Of a DNA stretch of 64,000 nt, positions 1 through 7,827 are shown one piece after another (within the stretch, counting starts at the first letter, position 1; every line of letters starts with the position of its first letter). Below the pieces are notes generated by a model. It did not search any database and had not been told where the DNA came from. It was given only the letters and a program-made list of their open reading frames with translations. Source of the stretch: an uncultured Lachnospiraceae bacterium (GTDB lineage Bacteria; Bacillota; Clostridia; Lachnospirales; Lachnospiraceae); assembly GCA_949949005.1 (NCBI GenBank), contig CATLHM010000007.1, positions 62,001-126,000 on the forward strand, in the 5' to 3' direction. The position numbers and the translations under genes are program-made.

Positions 1-691
1 GGCGGATTTAAAGCTGGATTATGTGGATCTGTATTTTGTACACTGGCCTTTTCCCAATTATCATGCGCCGGGATGCGACGGGGATTCCAGAAATCCGGAT
101 GCAAAGCCTTTTTCAGTAGAGGAATTCATGGCTACCTGGAAACAGTGCGAGGAATTGGTAGATCAGGGTCTGGCGCGTTATATCGGTATGAGCAATATGA
201 CGGTTCCCAAGCTTAAGGCTGTGCTTCCTCTGTGCAGGATCAAGCCTGCGGCGCTGGAAATGGAGCTTCATCCTTCTTTCCAGCAGCCGGAGCTCTTTGA
301 TTATGCCGTATCTCATAATATTTTACCCATTGGCTATTGCCCCATCGGTTCTCCGTCGAGACCGGAGAGGGACAGGACGGCGGAGGACGTTGCAGATATT
401 GAACTTCCGGCGGTTGTGGCGGCGGCCAGGGCCCATCAGGTACATCCGGCGGTGATCTGCCTTAAGTGGGCGGTGCAAAGGGGGCAGGTGCCAATTCCCT
501 TTTCCGTAAAAGAGTCTCAGTATATCTCTAATTTGAAATGTGCTACCGAGGATCCTCTCACCGTGGAGGAGATGGAAGCCATCCGGCTGGAGGATAAGAA
601 CTGCCGTCTGATCAAGGGACAGGTATTTTTGTGGGAAGGCGCTAGCGGATGGGAAGATTTGTGGGATATGGAGGGAAGGTTAAAATGTTAA
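1..691 (+). CDS. Aldo/keto reductase, C-terminal part (cut by window edge)
   Basis: The reading frame is open from the first bases (ADLKLDYVDLYFVHWP), so the true start lies outside the window. The LDYVDLYxxHWP block is the conserved aldo/keto reductase strand that carries the catalytic His; the GMSN motif follows, and further on come the IPIGYCPIGSP-like and VPIPFSVK segments that in this family form the NADPH-binding part of the TIM barrel. Cytosolic NAD(P)H-dependent reduction of an aldehyde, ketone or sugar is expected; the substrate is not evident. It overlaps the next gene by 7 bases, so the two are probably translated together, which suggests a sugar-related role. Confidence 0.85.
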   Translation, partial: ADLKLDYVDLYFVHWPFPNYHAPGCDGDSRNPDAKPFSVEEFMATWKQCEELVDQGLARYIGMSNMTVPKLKAVLPLCRIKPAALEMELHPSFQQPELFDYAVSHNILPIGYCPIGSPSRPERDRTAEDVADIELPAVVAAARAHQVHPAVICLKWAVQRGQVPIPFSVKESQYISNLKCATEDPLTVEEMEAIRLEDKNCRLIKGQVFLWEGASGWEDLWDMEGRLKC

Positions 692-1122
692 AAGGAATAC
701 CAAAAATTTTATCACCGGAGTTGTTAAAGGTCTTGTGTGAAATGGGGCATAGCGACCGTCTTGTGATTGCGGACGGTAATTTCCCTGCACAAACCATGGG
801 AAAAAACGGAATTGTGATCCGCATGGACGGGCATGGAACCTGTGAAATTCTGGAAGCGATTTTGCAGGTTTTCCCTCTGGATACCTATGTGGAACATCCC
901 ATGAACCTGATGCAGGTGATGCCGGGGGATACGGTGGAGACTCCCATATGGGAGGAATATAAAGAGATTGTAAAAAAGGCGGATGCGCGGGGCGAGGCTC
1001 TTATAGGAGAGATTGAGCGGTTTTCTTTTTATGAGGAGGCCAAAAGCGCTTATGCCATCATTGCCACAGGCGAGAGTGCCCTGTACGCTAATATTATGTT
1101 GCAAAAAGGTGTTGTGGTTTAA
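685..1122 (+). CDS. fucU: RbsD/FucU family sugar mutarotase
   Basis: A 145-residue protein starting at MLKGIPKILSPELL. I chose the ATG at 685 because GGAGGGAAGG lies just upstream; a longer in-frame start at 649 has no such site. The GHSDRLVIADGNFP segment carries the conserved catalytic His and Asp of FucU/RbsD pyranases, and the C-terminal YANIMLQKGVV matches the family end. The family interconverts anomers of fucose or ribose in the cytosol and forms decamers. The FucU subtype is favoured over RbsD by the HSDRLVIADGNFP motif. It overlaps the aldo/keto reductase stop codon, and a terminator follows it, so the two genes close one operon. Confidence 0.85.
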   Translation: MLKGIPKILSPELLKVLCEMGHSDRLVIADGNFPAQTMGKNGIVIRMDGHGTCEILEAILQVFPLDTYVEHPMNLMQVMPGDTVETPIWEEYKEIVKKADARGEALIGEIERFSFYEEAKSAYAIIATGESALYANIMLQKGVVV

Positions 1123-1206
1123 GTTAGAGTCCCAAAGTGGATGTATTTGCAGGAAATGCGAAAGCAGAGCCGGAGACGGTTTTGTGTCATAAAGCCAGGA
1201 AGGAGA

Positions 1207-1248
1207 AACACCGGATGGATTGCTTTGGCAATAAATCCGGTGTTTTTT
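1207..1248 (+). terminator. Rho-independent terminator after fucU
   Basis: Arms AACACCGGAT (1207-1216) and ATCCGGTGTT (1235-1244) are perfectly complementary and are followed by four more T. The 18-base loop can itself pair (TTGC/GCAA). It ends the aldo/keto reductase-fucU transcript and separates it from the alpha-xylosidase gene. Confidence 0.85.
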
Positions 1249-1274
1249 CCTCTTATAAAAAAAGTACTATCAAT

Positions 1275-1286
1275 AAAAGCGCTTTT
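1275..1286. promoter_or_regulatory. LacI/CcpA-like operator palindrome upstream of the alpha-xylosidase
   Basis: The 12-base palindrome AAAAGCGCTTTT sits 44 bases before the yicI start, directly before a possible -10 (TAAAAT, 1291-1296). The core resembles the AAAGCGCTTT centre of Gram-positive cre sites and other LacI-family operators. No -35 box is convincing. A carbon-catabolite or local sugar repressor could act here; no LacI-family gene is in the window. The binding protein is inferred only from the palindrome. Confidence 0.45.
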
Positions 1287-1329
1287 GGTGTAAAATCAAA
1301 TAAATGAAATGATTTGGGAGGGATAATCT

Positions 1330-3636
1330 ATGAAGTTTACAGAAGGATACTGGCTGCGCAGTGAATATGCCAATTCACTTTATGCCATGCAGGTATATGA
1401 AGTGGAAGAAATTGAAAACGGTATGCGTATACTTGCGCCGGTAGGGCCGGTAGCTTCCCGGGGAGCCACATTGAATATGCCAGTGATCACCATAGAGTTT
1501 ACTGCCGCGGCAGAAAATGTAATTTCGGTGAGGGCATGGCATTATGAAGCCTATGACCGGAAGGAGCCCCGGTTTGAGATGGACAGGCCCTCCTGCTCCT
1601 GCTGCTTTACAAGAGATGAAAAGGAAGCGGTGCTGACGGCAGGGGATGTCAGCGTCCATGTAAGTCTGGAGGGATGGGAGTACAGCTTTTGGGCTGGAGG
1701 AAAAAAGCTGACCTCCTGCGGTTTCAGGAACCTGGGTTATATCCGATGGAACCGGAAAGCCTCAAGTATGCTTCCGATGGAAAATTATATGCGTGAGCAT
1801 GAATATACGCCGTATATGGTGAATGAATTGTCCCTTTCTCCCGGAGAAAATGTATATGGCCTGGGAGAGAGGTTTACCGCCTTTGTAAAGAACGGACAGG
1901 TGGTTGAGACCTGGAATGAAGATGGAGGTACCTCATCCCAGGTTGCCTATAAGAGCATCCCTTTTTATATGACGAACCGGGGGTATGGCGTGTTGGTGGA
2001 CCATGCGGATCATGTTTCCTTCGAGGTGGCAAGTGAAAAGGTGGAATATGTGGGATTTTCCGTTCCCGGAGAGGAAATCCGCTATTATTTCTTCTATGGC
2101 CCGAAGCCGAAGCAGATTTTAAATGCGCTTACTGCAATGACAGGAAGGCCGGCCTTGCCGCCTGCTTGGTCTTTTGGACTGTGGCTCTCCACCTCTTTTA
2201 CCACGGATTATGATGAAAAGACGGTGACCGGTTTTTTGGACGGTATGGAGGAGAGGAAGATTCCTTTGAGCGTTTTTCATTTTGACTGTTTCTGGATGAA
2301 GGGCTTCCACTGGTGTGATTTTGAGTGGGATAAGGAGGTGTTCCCGGATACGGTGGGGATGCTTGCCCGTTATCATGAGAGAGGGCTGAAGATTTGTGTC
2401 TGGATCAATCCTTATATTGCCCAGGGAACCCCTCTTTTCAGGGAAGCGGCAGAGCACGGATACCTGCTGATGCGCGCGGATCAAAGAGGAATCCGTCAGA
2501 CGGATAACTGGCAGGCGGGTATGGGACTTGTGGACTTTACCAATCCGGATGCCTGTAGCTGGTATCAAAGCAAGCTGCGCCGCCTTCTGGATATGGGGGT
2601 AGACTGCTTTAAGACGGATTTTGGGGAGCGAATCCCCATAGATGTCACTTACTTTGACGGAAGTAATCCCCAGGCCATGCATAATTATTATGCATTCTTA
2701 TATAACCGCTGTGTCTTTTCCCTGTTGAAAGAGGTGAAGGGAGAGGGGGAGGCGGTGCTCTTTGCAAGGAGCGCCACGGTGGGCTGTCAGCAGTTCCCCG
2801 TACATTGGGGCGGCGATTGCAGCGCCAACTATCCCTCTATGGCGGAAACGCTGCGGGGCGGCCTGTCCTTTGCCATGTCGGGTTTTGCTTTCTGGAGCCA
2901 CGATATTGGAGGATTCGAGCATACCGCGCCGGCAGACGTCTATAAACGCTGGCTGGCATTCGGACTGCTCTCTTCCCACAGCAGGCTTCACGGCTCTACC
3001 AGTTATCGTGTGCCCTGGGCTTTTGATGAGGAGGCCTGCGATGTGGCACGGCATTTTGTCCATTTGAAATGCCGGCTGATGCCTTATCTCTATGCCAAGG
3101 CAGTGGAGGCTCATGAGGAAGGGACGCCGTTGCTGCGCCCTATGGTTTTTGAGTTCCCGGAGGATCCGGCCTGCGCAACGCTGGACATGCAGTATATGCT
3201 GGGGGAGAGCATTGTGGTTGCTCCGATCTTTAACGAGGAGGGAAAAGCCTGGTATTACCTGCCGGAGGGAAGTTGGATCAATTATTTTGACGGTACCTGT
3301 AAGGGAGGCGGCCGCTATTATGAGGGAACTTACGATTATTTTTCCTTACCTTTTTATATCAGGGAAAATACCCTGCTGGCCCTTGGGACGGTGGAGGAGC
3401 GGCCGGATTACAATTATGCCGAAAACAGCGAGCTGCATTTCTTCGGCCCTGTGGAAGGAAAGGAAGCCCGCTGCCGTATCCCTGATACGCAGGGAAGGAT
3501 CGTGGCGGAAATTGGGGTCACCTTAAGAAACGGCAGGATAGAATCCCGTGTGGAGGGAGCCCGCAAGGAAGTGTTTTCCGGCAGGAAGGTCATGGTCCAT
3601 GAGGGGAACGGAAAAATTACGGAAATGAGCCTATAA
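1330..3636 (+). CDS. yicI: Alpha-xylosidase, GH31 family (YicI type)
   Basis: A 768-residue cytosolic glycoside hydrolase (E. coli YicI is about 772). It should remove alpha-1,6-linked xylose from isoprimeverose-type ends of xyloglucan oligosaccharides. The N-terminal beta-sandwich is followed by the catalytic barrel. The YicI-specific blocks are present: FHFDCFWMKGFHWCDFEW near residue 316, the nucleophile Asp430 in CFKTDFGERIP, and the acid/base Asp496 in WGGDCSANY. GGGAGGG lies seven bases before the ATG. No signal peptide is seen, so the substrate must be imported. FucU and the reductase upstream and the sensor kinase downstream fit a sugar locus. A different GH31 specificity cannot be excluded, but the aglycone-binding FDCFWMK motif favours xylosidase. 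Confidence 0.93.
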   Translation: MKFTEGYWLRSEYANSLYAMQVYEVEEIENGMRILAPVGPVASRGATLNMPVITIEFTAAAENVISVRAWHYEAYDRKEPRFEMDRPSCSCCFTRDEKEAVLTAGDVSVHVSLEGWEYSFWAGGKKLTSCGFRNLGYIRWNRKASSMLPMENYMREHEYTPYMVNELSLSPGENVYGLGERFTAFVKNGQVVETWNEDGGTSSQVAYKSIPFYMTNRGYGVLVDHADHVSFEVASEKVEYVGFSVPGEEIRYYFFYGPKPKQILNALTAMTGRPALPPAWSFGLWLSTSFTTDYDEKTVTGFLDGMEERKIPLSVFHFDCFWMKGFHWCDFEWDKEVFPDTVGMLARYHERGLKICVWINPYIAQGTPLFREAAEHGYLLMRADQRGIRQTDNWQAGMGLVDFTNPDACSWYQSKLRRLLDMGVDCFKTDFGERIPIDVTYFDGSNPQAMHNYYAFLYNRCVFSLLKEVKGEGEAVLFARSATVGCQQFPVHWGGDCSANYPSMAETLRGGLSFAMSGFAFWSHDIGGFEHTAPADVYKRWLAFGLLSSHSRLHGSTSYRVPWAFDEEACDVARHFVHLKCRLMPYLYAKAVEAHEEGTPLLRPMVFEFPEDPACATLDMQYMLGESIVVAPIFNEEGKAWYYLPEGSWINYFDGTCKGGGRYYEGTYDYFSLPFYIRENTLLALGTVEERPDYNYAENSELHFFGPVEGKEARCRIPDTQGRIVAEIGVTLRNGRIESRVEGARKEVFSGRKVMVHEGNGKITEMSL

Positions 3637-3667
3637 TTCTTTAAATGGAAGGGCTCTGTTTAAAGAA
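3637..3667. repeat. Inverted repeat between yicI and the sensor kinase
   Basis: TTCTTTAAA (3637-3645) and TTTAAAGAA (3659-3667) are perfect 9-base arms around a 13-base loop. The repeat begins at the yicI stop and ends just before the kinase ribosome site. There is no T-tract, so it is not a classical terminator. It may be a processing or stabilising hairpin, or a protein-binding site. Confidence 0.5.
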
Positions 3668-3681
3668 TGAAGGGGAAAGAT

Positions 3682-6228
3682 ATGGCGGACAGAACGAGGA
3701 AATTTTTATGGAGCAGCCTGATTGGAATGCTGTTGCTGTGTATCACGGTATTTTTTGCCCTTGCTGTTTTCATGAACAGGAGAACCAAGGAATCCATTCA
3801 GGAGATCAGTGAAATTTATATGGAAGAGTTAAACTCCCAATTGCAGGAGAAATTTTCTACTGTGATAGAACTGCGTTTGGGACAAGTGGGTGAGATTATC
3901 ATTCAGGTACCGGCACAAAGGGTTGAATATGGGACTGAAATGCTGGATATGCTTATCCAGAGTGTTGATGTCAGGAACTTTGATTATGCCGGTTTCCTTA
4001 CAAAAGACGGTGCCCTGTCACGAATCTATGGGGAAGATCTTGACATTTTTAATGATGTAGACGTTTTGGATGTGCTGGATAGGACAGGGCATCTGGTGGG
4101 AATGGGAACCAACAAGGCGGGAGATAAGTTTCTTCTTCTCGGGCAGTTGGCATCCTATCCTATGGAGGACGGACAGGAGAGCCTTGCGCTGGTGACTGGC
4201 GTTTCCATGGAGTATTTAAACCAGGCTCTTTTTCTGGATGAAGAGGATGAGCAGGTTTATTCCCATATCATTGACAGGGAGGGAAATTTTGTTATCCGAA
4301 ACGGAGGAGCATTCAGAAACAGTTATTTTGAGCGGGTCAGGGAGGTATATGGGGATTACAATGGAAAGACTGTGGAGGAGTTCATTGGGCAGCTTCAGGA
4401 AACTATGAATGCAAATCAGTCCTACAGTGACCTTGTCTGGGTGGAAGGGGAAGAGCGTCAGATTTATTGCTCACCGATTGCCGATAATTCCAGTTGGTAT
4501 CTGATCAGCCTCATGAAAAATGACACATTGAATGAGGCGGTTACCAGGCTGGATAATATGCGTTCCGGGATCATGATCGGAAGCTCGCTGATTATACTTA
4601 CGGCCATGCTATTTGTGTTTTACAAATATTTCGGCCTGACCCAGCGGCAGATGCGGGAGCTTGACAGGGCCAAGGAGGAAGCGGTTTATGCCAATAAGGC
4701 GAAAAGTGATTTCCTTTCCAGTATGAGCCATGATATCCGCACGCCGATGAATGCCATCATCGGCATGACGGAAATTGCCATGAAGAATATCGTTGACCCG
4801 GAGCGGATGGAGGACTGTCTGAAAAAGATCATGCTTTCCAGCAAGCATTTGCTTGGCCTGATCAACGACGTACTGGATATGTCCAAGATTGAAAGCGGAA
4901 AAATGACCTTGAACATGAATCTGATGTCCCTTCGGGAAACCATGGATGATATCGTCAATATCATCCAGCCCCAGGTGAAAGCCAGGAGCCAGTACTTCGA
5001 CATTTTTATAAGAAACATTATATCCGAGGATGTGTATTGCGACAGTGTGCGCATCAACCAGGTGCTGTTAAACCTTCTTTCCAATGCGGTGAAGTTTACC
5101 CAGGAGGAGGGAAGGATAGACGTACATGTCTATCAGGAAAAGTCAGATAAGGGAGAGGGGTATGTCCGGACTCATTTTGAGGTGGAGGATAACGGCATTG
5201 GAATGTCGGAGGAATTTCAGGAGAGAATTTGGGACACCTTTTCAAGGGACAGCTCCGAACAGGTACAGAAGACCACCGGAACCGGGCTTGGGATGGCGAT
5301 TACCAAGAGGATTGTGGAGCTTATGGGGGGAACCATTGGCCTGAGCAGCGAGCTCGGGAAAGGAAGCTGTTTCCATGTGATCCTGGACTTCCCGAAGGGG
5401 GAGGCTCCGGATGAGATGAAACTTCCGGAGTGGAATATCCTGGTGGTGGACGATAATGAGATGCTCTGCCGCAGTGCGGTGGCTAACCTGGAAGAGCTGG
5501 GAGTACATGCAGAGTGGACTCTGGATGGCAGGAGAGCCGTTGAAATGATAGAAGAACGCCACAACAGGAATGATGATTACCGTTTTGTGTTGATTGACTG
5601 GAAAATGCCAAACATGAACGGCTTACAGACAATCCGGCAGATTCGTGAGAGGGTTGGGAGGGACATACCGGTCTTTCTTATTTCTGCCTATGATTGGTGC
5701 GAGATCGAGGAGGAAGCTACAAATGCGGAGATCGAAGGGTTTATTTCCAAGCCCCTGTTCCGTTCCACCTTGTATGGCTGTCTGCACCATTATGTGGAAG
5801 GCACGGCTGCGGAGGAAAATGAAAACGAAAGTAAGGGGGTTGATTTCACCGGAAAAAGAATCCTGCTGGCAGAAGATATTGAGATCAACTGGGAAATTGC
5901 CAATGAAATTCTTTCCTCCTTTGGCTTTGAGATGGAGCATGCGGAAAATGGAAAGATTTGTGTGGATATGTTCTCTGCCTCAGAGGTGGGATATTATGAC
6001 GCTGTCTTGATGGATATCCGTATGCCTGTGATGAACGGATATGACGCCACAAAGGCGATCCGGGCCCTTGCGAGGAAGGACAGCAACCTGCCCATCATTG
6101 CCATGACAGCAGATGCCTTTGAAAATGATGTCCAGTTCTGTTTGCAGTGCGGTATGAATGCCCATGTGGCAAAGCCCCTTGACATTCAGGAGCTGATCAG
6201 GACTTTGCAGAAAGCATTGGGGATGTGA
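3682..6228 (+). CDS. Hybrid sensor histidine kinase with two receiver domains
   Basis: A membrane-bound phosphorelay protein of about 848 residues. A helix near residues 8-28 and a second near 293-313 flank an extracytoplasmic sensor domain of about 260 residues. The cytoplasmic part has a HisKA domain with the phospho-acceptor in SHDIRTPMNAIIGM (His350), a HATPase domain (NQVLLNLLSNAVKFT), and two receivers with phospho-acceptor Asp639 (IDWKMPNMNG) and Asp778 (MDIRMPVMNGY). AAGGGG lies seven bases before the ATG at 3682; the frame also has an ATG at 3667, which has poorer spacing. No HPt or output domain is present, so it must signal through another protein. It lies 45 bases after yicI and may sense a related sugar; that role is inferred from position. 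Confidence 0.88.
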   Translation: MADRTRKFLWSSLIGMLLLCITVFFALAVFMNRRTKESIQEISEIYMEELNSQLQEKFSTVIELRLGQVGEIIIQVPAQRVEYGTEMLDMLIQSVDVRNFDYAGFLTKDGALSRIYGEDLDIFNDVDVLDVLDRTGHLVGMGTNKAGDKFLLLGQLASYPMEDGQESLALVTGVSMEYLNQALFLDEEDEQVYSHIIDREGNFVIRNGGAFRNSYFERVREVYGDYNGKTVEEFIGQLQETMNANQSYSDLVWVEGEERQIYCSPIADNSSWYLISLMKNDTLNEAVTRLDNMRSGIMIGSSLIILTAMLFVFYKYFGLTQRQMRELDRAKEEAVYANKAKSDFLSSMSHDIRTPMNAIIGMTEIAMKNIVDPERMEDCLKKIMLSSKHLLGLINDVLDMSKIESGKMTLNMNLMSLRETMDDIVNIIQPQVKARSQYFDIFIRNIISEDVYCDSVRINQVLLNLLSNAVKFTQEEGRIDVHVYQEKSDKGEGYVRTHFEVEDNGIGMSEEFQERIWDTFSRDSSEQVQKTTGTGLGMAITKRIVELMGGTIGLSSELGKGSCFHVILDFPKGEAPDEMKLPEWNILVVDDNEMLCRSAVANLEELGVHAEWTLDGRRAVEMIEERHNRNDDYRFVLIDWKMPNMNGLQTIRQIRERVGRDIPVFLISAYDWCEIEEEATNAEIEGFISKPLFRSTLYGCLHHYVEGTAAEENENESKGVDFTGKRILLAEDIEINWEIANEILSSFGFEMEHAENGKICVDMFSASEVGYYDAVLMDIRMPVMNGYDATKAIRALARKDSNLPIIAMTADAFENDVQFCLQCGMNAHVAKPLDIQELIRTLQKALGM

Positions 6229-6265
6229 TGCCCTATCTGAATTGTGAATTTACAGAAAGGTACGG

Positions 6266-6922
6266 ATGATACAGATGACAAAGAAGGAACTTGCCCTTGA
6301 AATTGTAGAGCTCCTGAAAAAGGAATACCCTGACGCAGGATGTACCCTGGACTATAACCAGGCCTGGAAACTTTTGGTCAGCGTCCGGCTGGCGGCTCAG
6401 TGTACGGATGCCAGAGTGAACGTGGTGGTGCAGGATTTGTACGCAAAATTTCCGGATGTGGATGCCCTGGCATCCGCCCCGGTGGAGGAGATCGAGGCGA
6501 TTGTGAAGCCCTGCGGGCTTGGGCACTCTAAGGCCAGGGATATCAGCGCCTGCATGAAGATACTGCGGGATGAGTACGGCGGTAAGGTGCCGGATGATTT
6601 TGACAAGCTCTTAAAGCTCCCGGGGGTGGGGCGCAAGAGTGCCAATCTTATCATGGGGGATGTTTTCGGCAAGCCGGCAATTGTGACGGATACCCACTGC
6701 ATCCGTCTGGTGAACCGGATGGGCCTGGTGGACGGGATCAAGGAACCCAAGAAGGTGGAGATGGCCCTGTGGAAGCTGATACCGCCACAGGAGGGAAGCG
6801 ATTTCTGCCACCGCCTGGTGGAGCACGGCAGGGCGGTGTGTACGGCGCGGACAAAGCCCTATTGCGATAAGTGTTGTTTGAAGGAGATATGCGCCGCAGT
6901 GGGTGTGGAGAAGCAGGGTTGA
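6266..6922 (+). CDS. nth: Endonuclease III (DNA glycosylase/AP lyase)
   Basis: A 218-residue base-excision repair enzyme that removes oxidised pyrimidines and cuts the abasic site. The helix-hairpin-helix LPGVGRKSANLI carries the catalytic Lys, and VTDTHCIRL carries the catalytic Asp. The C-terminal iron-sulfur cluster loop is present, but its first spacing is C-x7-C rather than the usual C-x6-C (CTARTKPYC, then DKCC and LKEIC), an insertion of one residue. The start could also be the second ATG at 6275. It stands alone, followed by a terminator, and has no functional link with its neighbours. Confidence 0.95.
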   Translation: MIQMTKKELALEIVELLKKEYPDAGCTLDYNQAWKLLVSVRLAAQCTDARVNVVVQDLYAKFPDVDALASAPVEEIEAIVKPCGLGHSKARDISACMKILRDEYGGKVPDDFDKLLKLPGVGRKSANLIMGDVFGKPAIVTDTHCIRLVNRMGLVDGIKEPKKVEMALWKLIPPQEGSDFCHRLVEHGRAVCTARTKPYCDKCCLKEICAAVGVEKQG

Positions 6923-6939
6923 GGAATCGCAGGATGTAG

Positions 6940-6982
6940 AAAAGGACGTTTACTTGTTTTTGGAGAGTAGGCGTTCTTTTTT
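6940..6982 (+). terminator. Probable terminator after nth
   Basis: AAAAGGACG (6940-6948) pairs with CGTTCTTTT (6972-6980) with one G-T wobble and continues into a run of six T. The inner bases TTTACT and AGTAGG extend the stem with wobble pairs. The loop is long, so efficiency is uncertain. Confidence 0.55.
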
Positions 6983-7045
6983 ATTTGGGAGGTCGGCAGG
7001 TAGTCCGTGCTGAGAAAAGGAAGATTGGGAATCAGAAAAAAAGGA

Positions 7046-7102
7046 TTGACAATTTGCAGGTTAGGGATTAGTATAAACATATGAACAATTGCTCATATGT
7101 TT
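7046..7102 (+). promoter_or_regulatory. Promoter and operator of the metal-efflux operon
   Basis: TTGACA (7046-7051), a 17-base spacer and TAGTAT (7069-7074) form a sigma-A promoter. Overlapping its 3' end is a perfect inverted repeat, AAACATATGA (7075-7084) and TCATATGTTT (7093-7102), with a CAATTG centre. The ATATGA/TCATAT half-sites resemble known ArsR/SmtB operators, which are 12-2-12 imperfect palindromes. Repressor bound here would cover the transcription start. The repressor is encoded 47 bases downstream, so autoregulation is expected. Confidence 0.8.
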
Positions 7103-7149
7103 AAAAATAAAAATACGAAAGGCAAAGAATAAGAAGGGCGGGTGATCAA

Positions 7150-7509
7150 TTGGCTGTGAATGATGTGGAATGCTGCGAGACTTTTCAAACCCATGAGGAG
7201 CTTTTAGCGCTTGTGAATGCCGGGATGCCGGAGGAAGATACGCTCTATGACCTGGCGGAGCTGTTTAAGGTTTTCGGGGATTCCACCAGGATCCGTATCC
7301 TGTACGTGCTGTTCGAAGCCGAGGTGTGTGTGTGCGATCTGGCAGAGATATTGCACATGACCCAGTCGGCCATCTCTCATCAGCTTAAAATCCTGAAACA
7401 GTCCAGGCTGGTGAAGAGCAGAAGGGAAGGCAAGTCAGTATTCTATTCTCTGGCGGACGCCCATGTAAGGACGATCATAGCCCAGGGCAGGGAGCATATC
7501 GACGAGTAA
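7150..7509 (+). CDS. ArsR/SmtB family metal-sensing repressor (CadC/ZiaR-like)
   Basis: A 119-residue winged-helix repressor that leaves DNA when it binds metal. Two metal sites can be read: an alpha-3 site with the CVCDLA motif plus an N-terminal Cys pair (ECCETF), as in cadmium/lead sensors, and an alpha-5 site with the full D-x-H-x10-H-x2-E pattern at the C terminus, as in zinc sensors. The recognition helix is TQSAISHQLKILKQ. The frame starts at a TTG at 7150 behind GGGCGGG; an in-frame GTG at 7156 is also possible. It is the first gene of the unit with the chaperone and P-ATPase. The two-site layout suggests Cd/Pb/Zn response, with the specific metal inferred. Confidence 0.9.
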   Translation: MAVNDVECCETFQTHEELLALVNAGMPEEDTLYDLAELFKVFGDSTRIRILYVLFEAEVCVCDLAEILHMTQSAISHQLKILKQSRLVKSRREGKSVFYSLADAHVRTIIAQGREHIDE

Positions 7510-7552
7510 GGCGGGGATACAAAAAATAAAAGATAAGAAAGGATGAAGTGAA

Positions 7553-7771
7553 ATGAAAAAGAAATTTAAGCTGGAGGATCTGGACTGCGCCAATTGCGCT
7601 GCAAAGATGGAGGAGGCCATCAAAAAGATCGGAGGAGTCAGGGATGCCAATGTGAGCTTTCTCGCCCAGAAGATGACCATCGACGCGGAGGATGACAAGT
7701 TTGAGGAGATTATGAAGGAAGTGGTGAGGGTTTGTGCCAGGGTGGAGCCCGACTGTAAGATATTAATGTAG
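7553..7771 (+). CDS. Free-standing HMA-domain metallochaperone
   Basis: A 72-residue ferredoxin-like HMA domain with the metal-binding CxxC in DLDCANCAAKMEE. The rest follows the beta-alpha-beta-beta-alpha-beta pattern (GGVRDANVSFLAQKMTID). It probably carries metal to the P-ATPase encoded next, which has no N-terminal HMA domain of its own, so the usual single polypeptide is split here. The ribosome site GAAAGGATG precedes the ATG. A terminator-like hairpin separates the two genes and could make chaperone more abundant than pump. Confidence 0.87.
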   Translation: MKKKFKLEDLDCANCAAKMEEAIKKIGGVRDANVSFLAQKMTIDAEDDKFEEIMKEVVRVCARVEPDCKILM

Positions 7772-7781
7772 TGATGAAGAT

Positions 7782-7810
7782 ACAAAAAACGGGCTTTGCT
7801 CGTTTTTTGT
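7782..7810 (+). terminator. Terminator-like hairpin inside the metal operon
   Basis: ACAAAAAACG (7782-7791) and CGTTTTTTGT (7801-7810) are perfect complements; the inner bases can extend the stem (GC/GC and a G-T pair) around a TTT loop. The T6 run is in the 3' arm, as in an intrinsic terminator. It stands 18 bases before the P-ATPase start and just before its ribosome site, so it probably allows only part of transcription to proceed. Confidence 0.6.
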
Positions 7811-7827
7811 ATAAGGAGGAGATTGTG

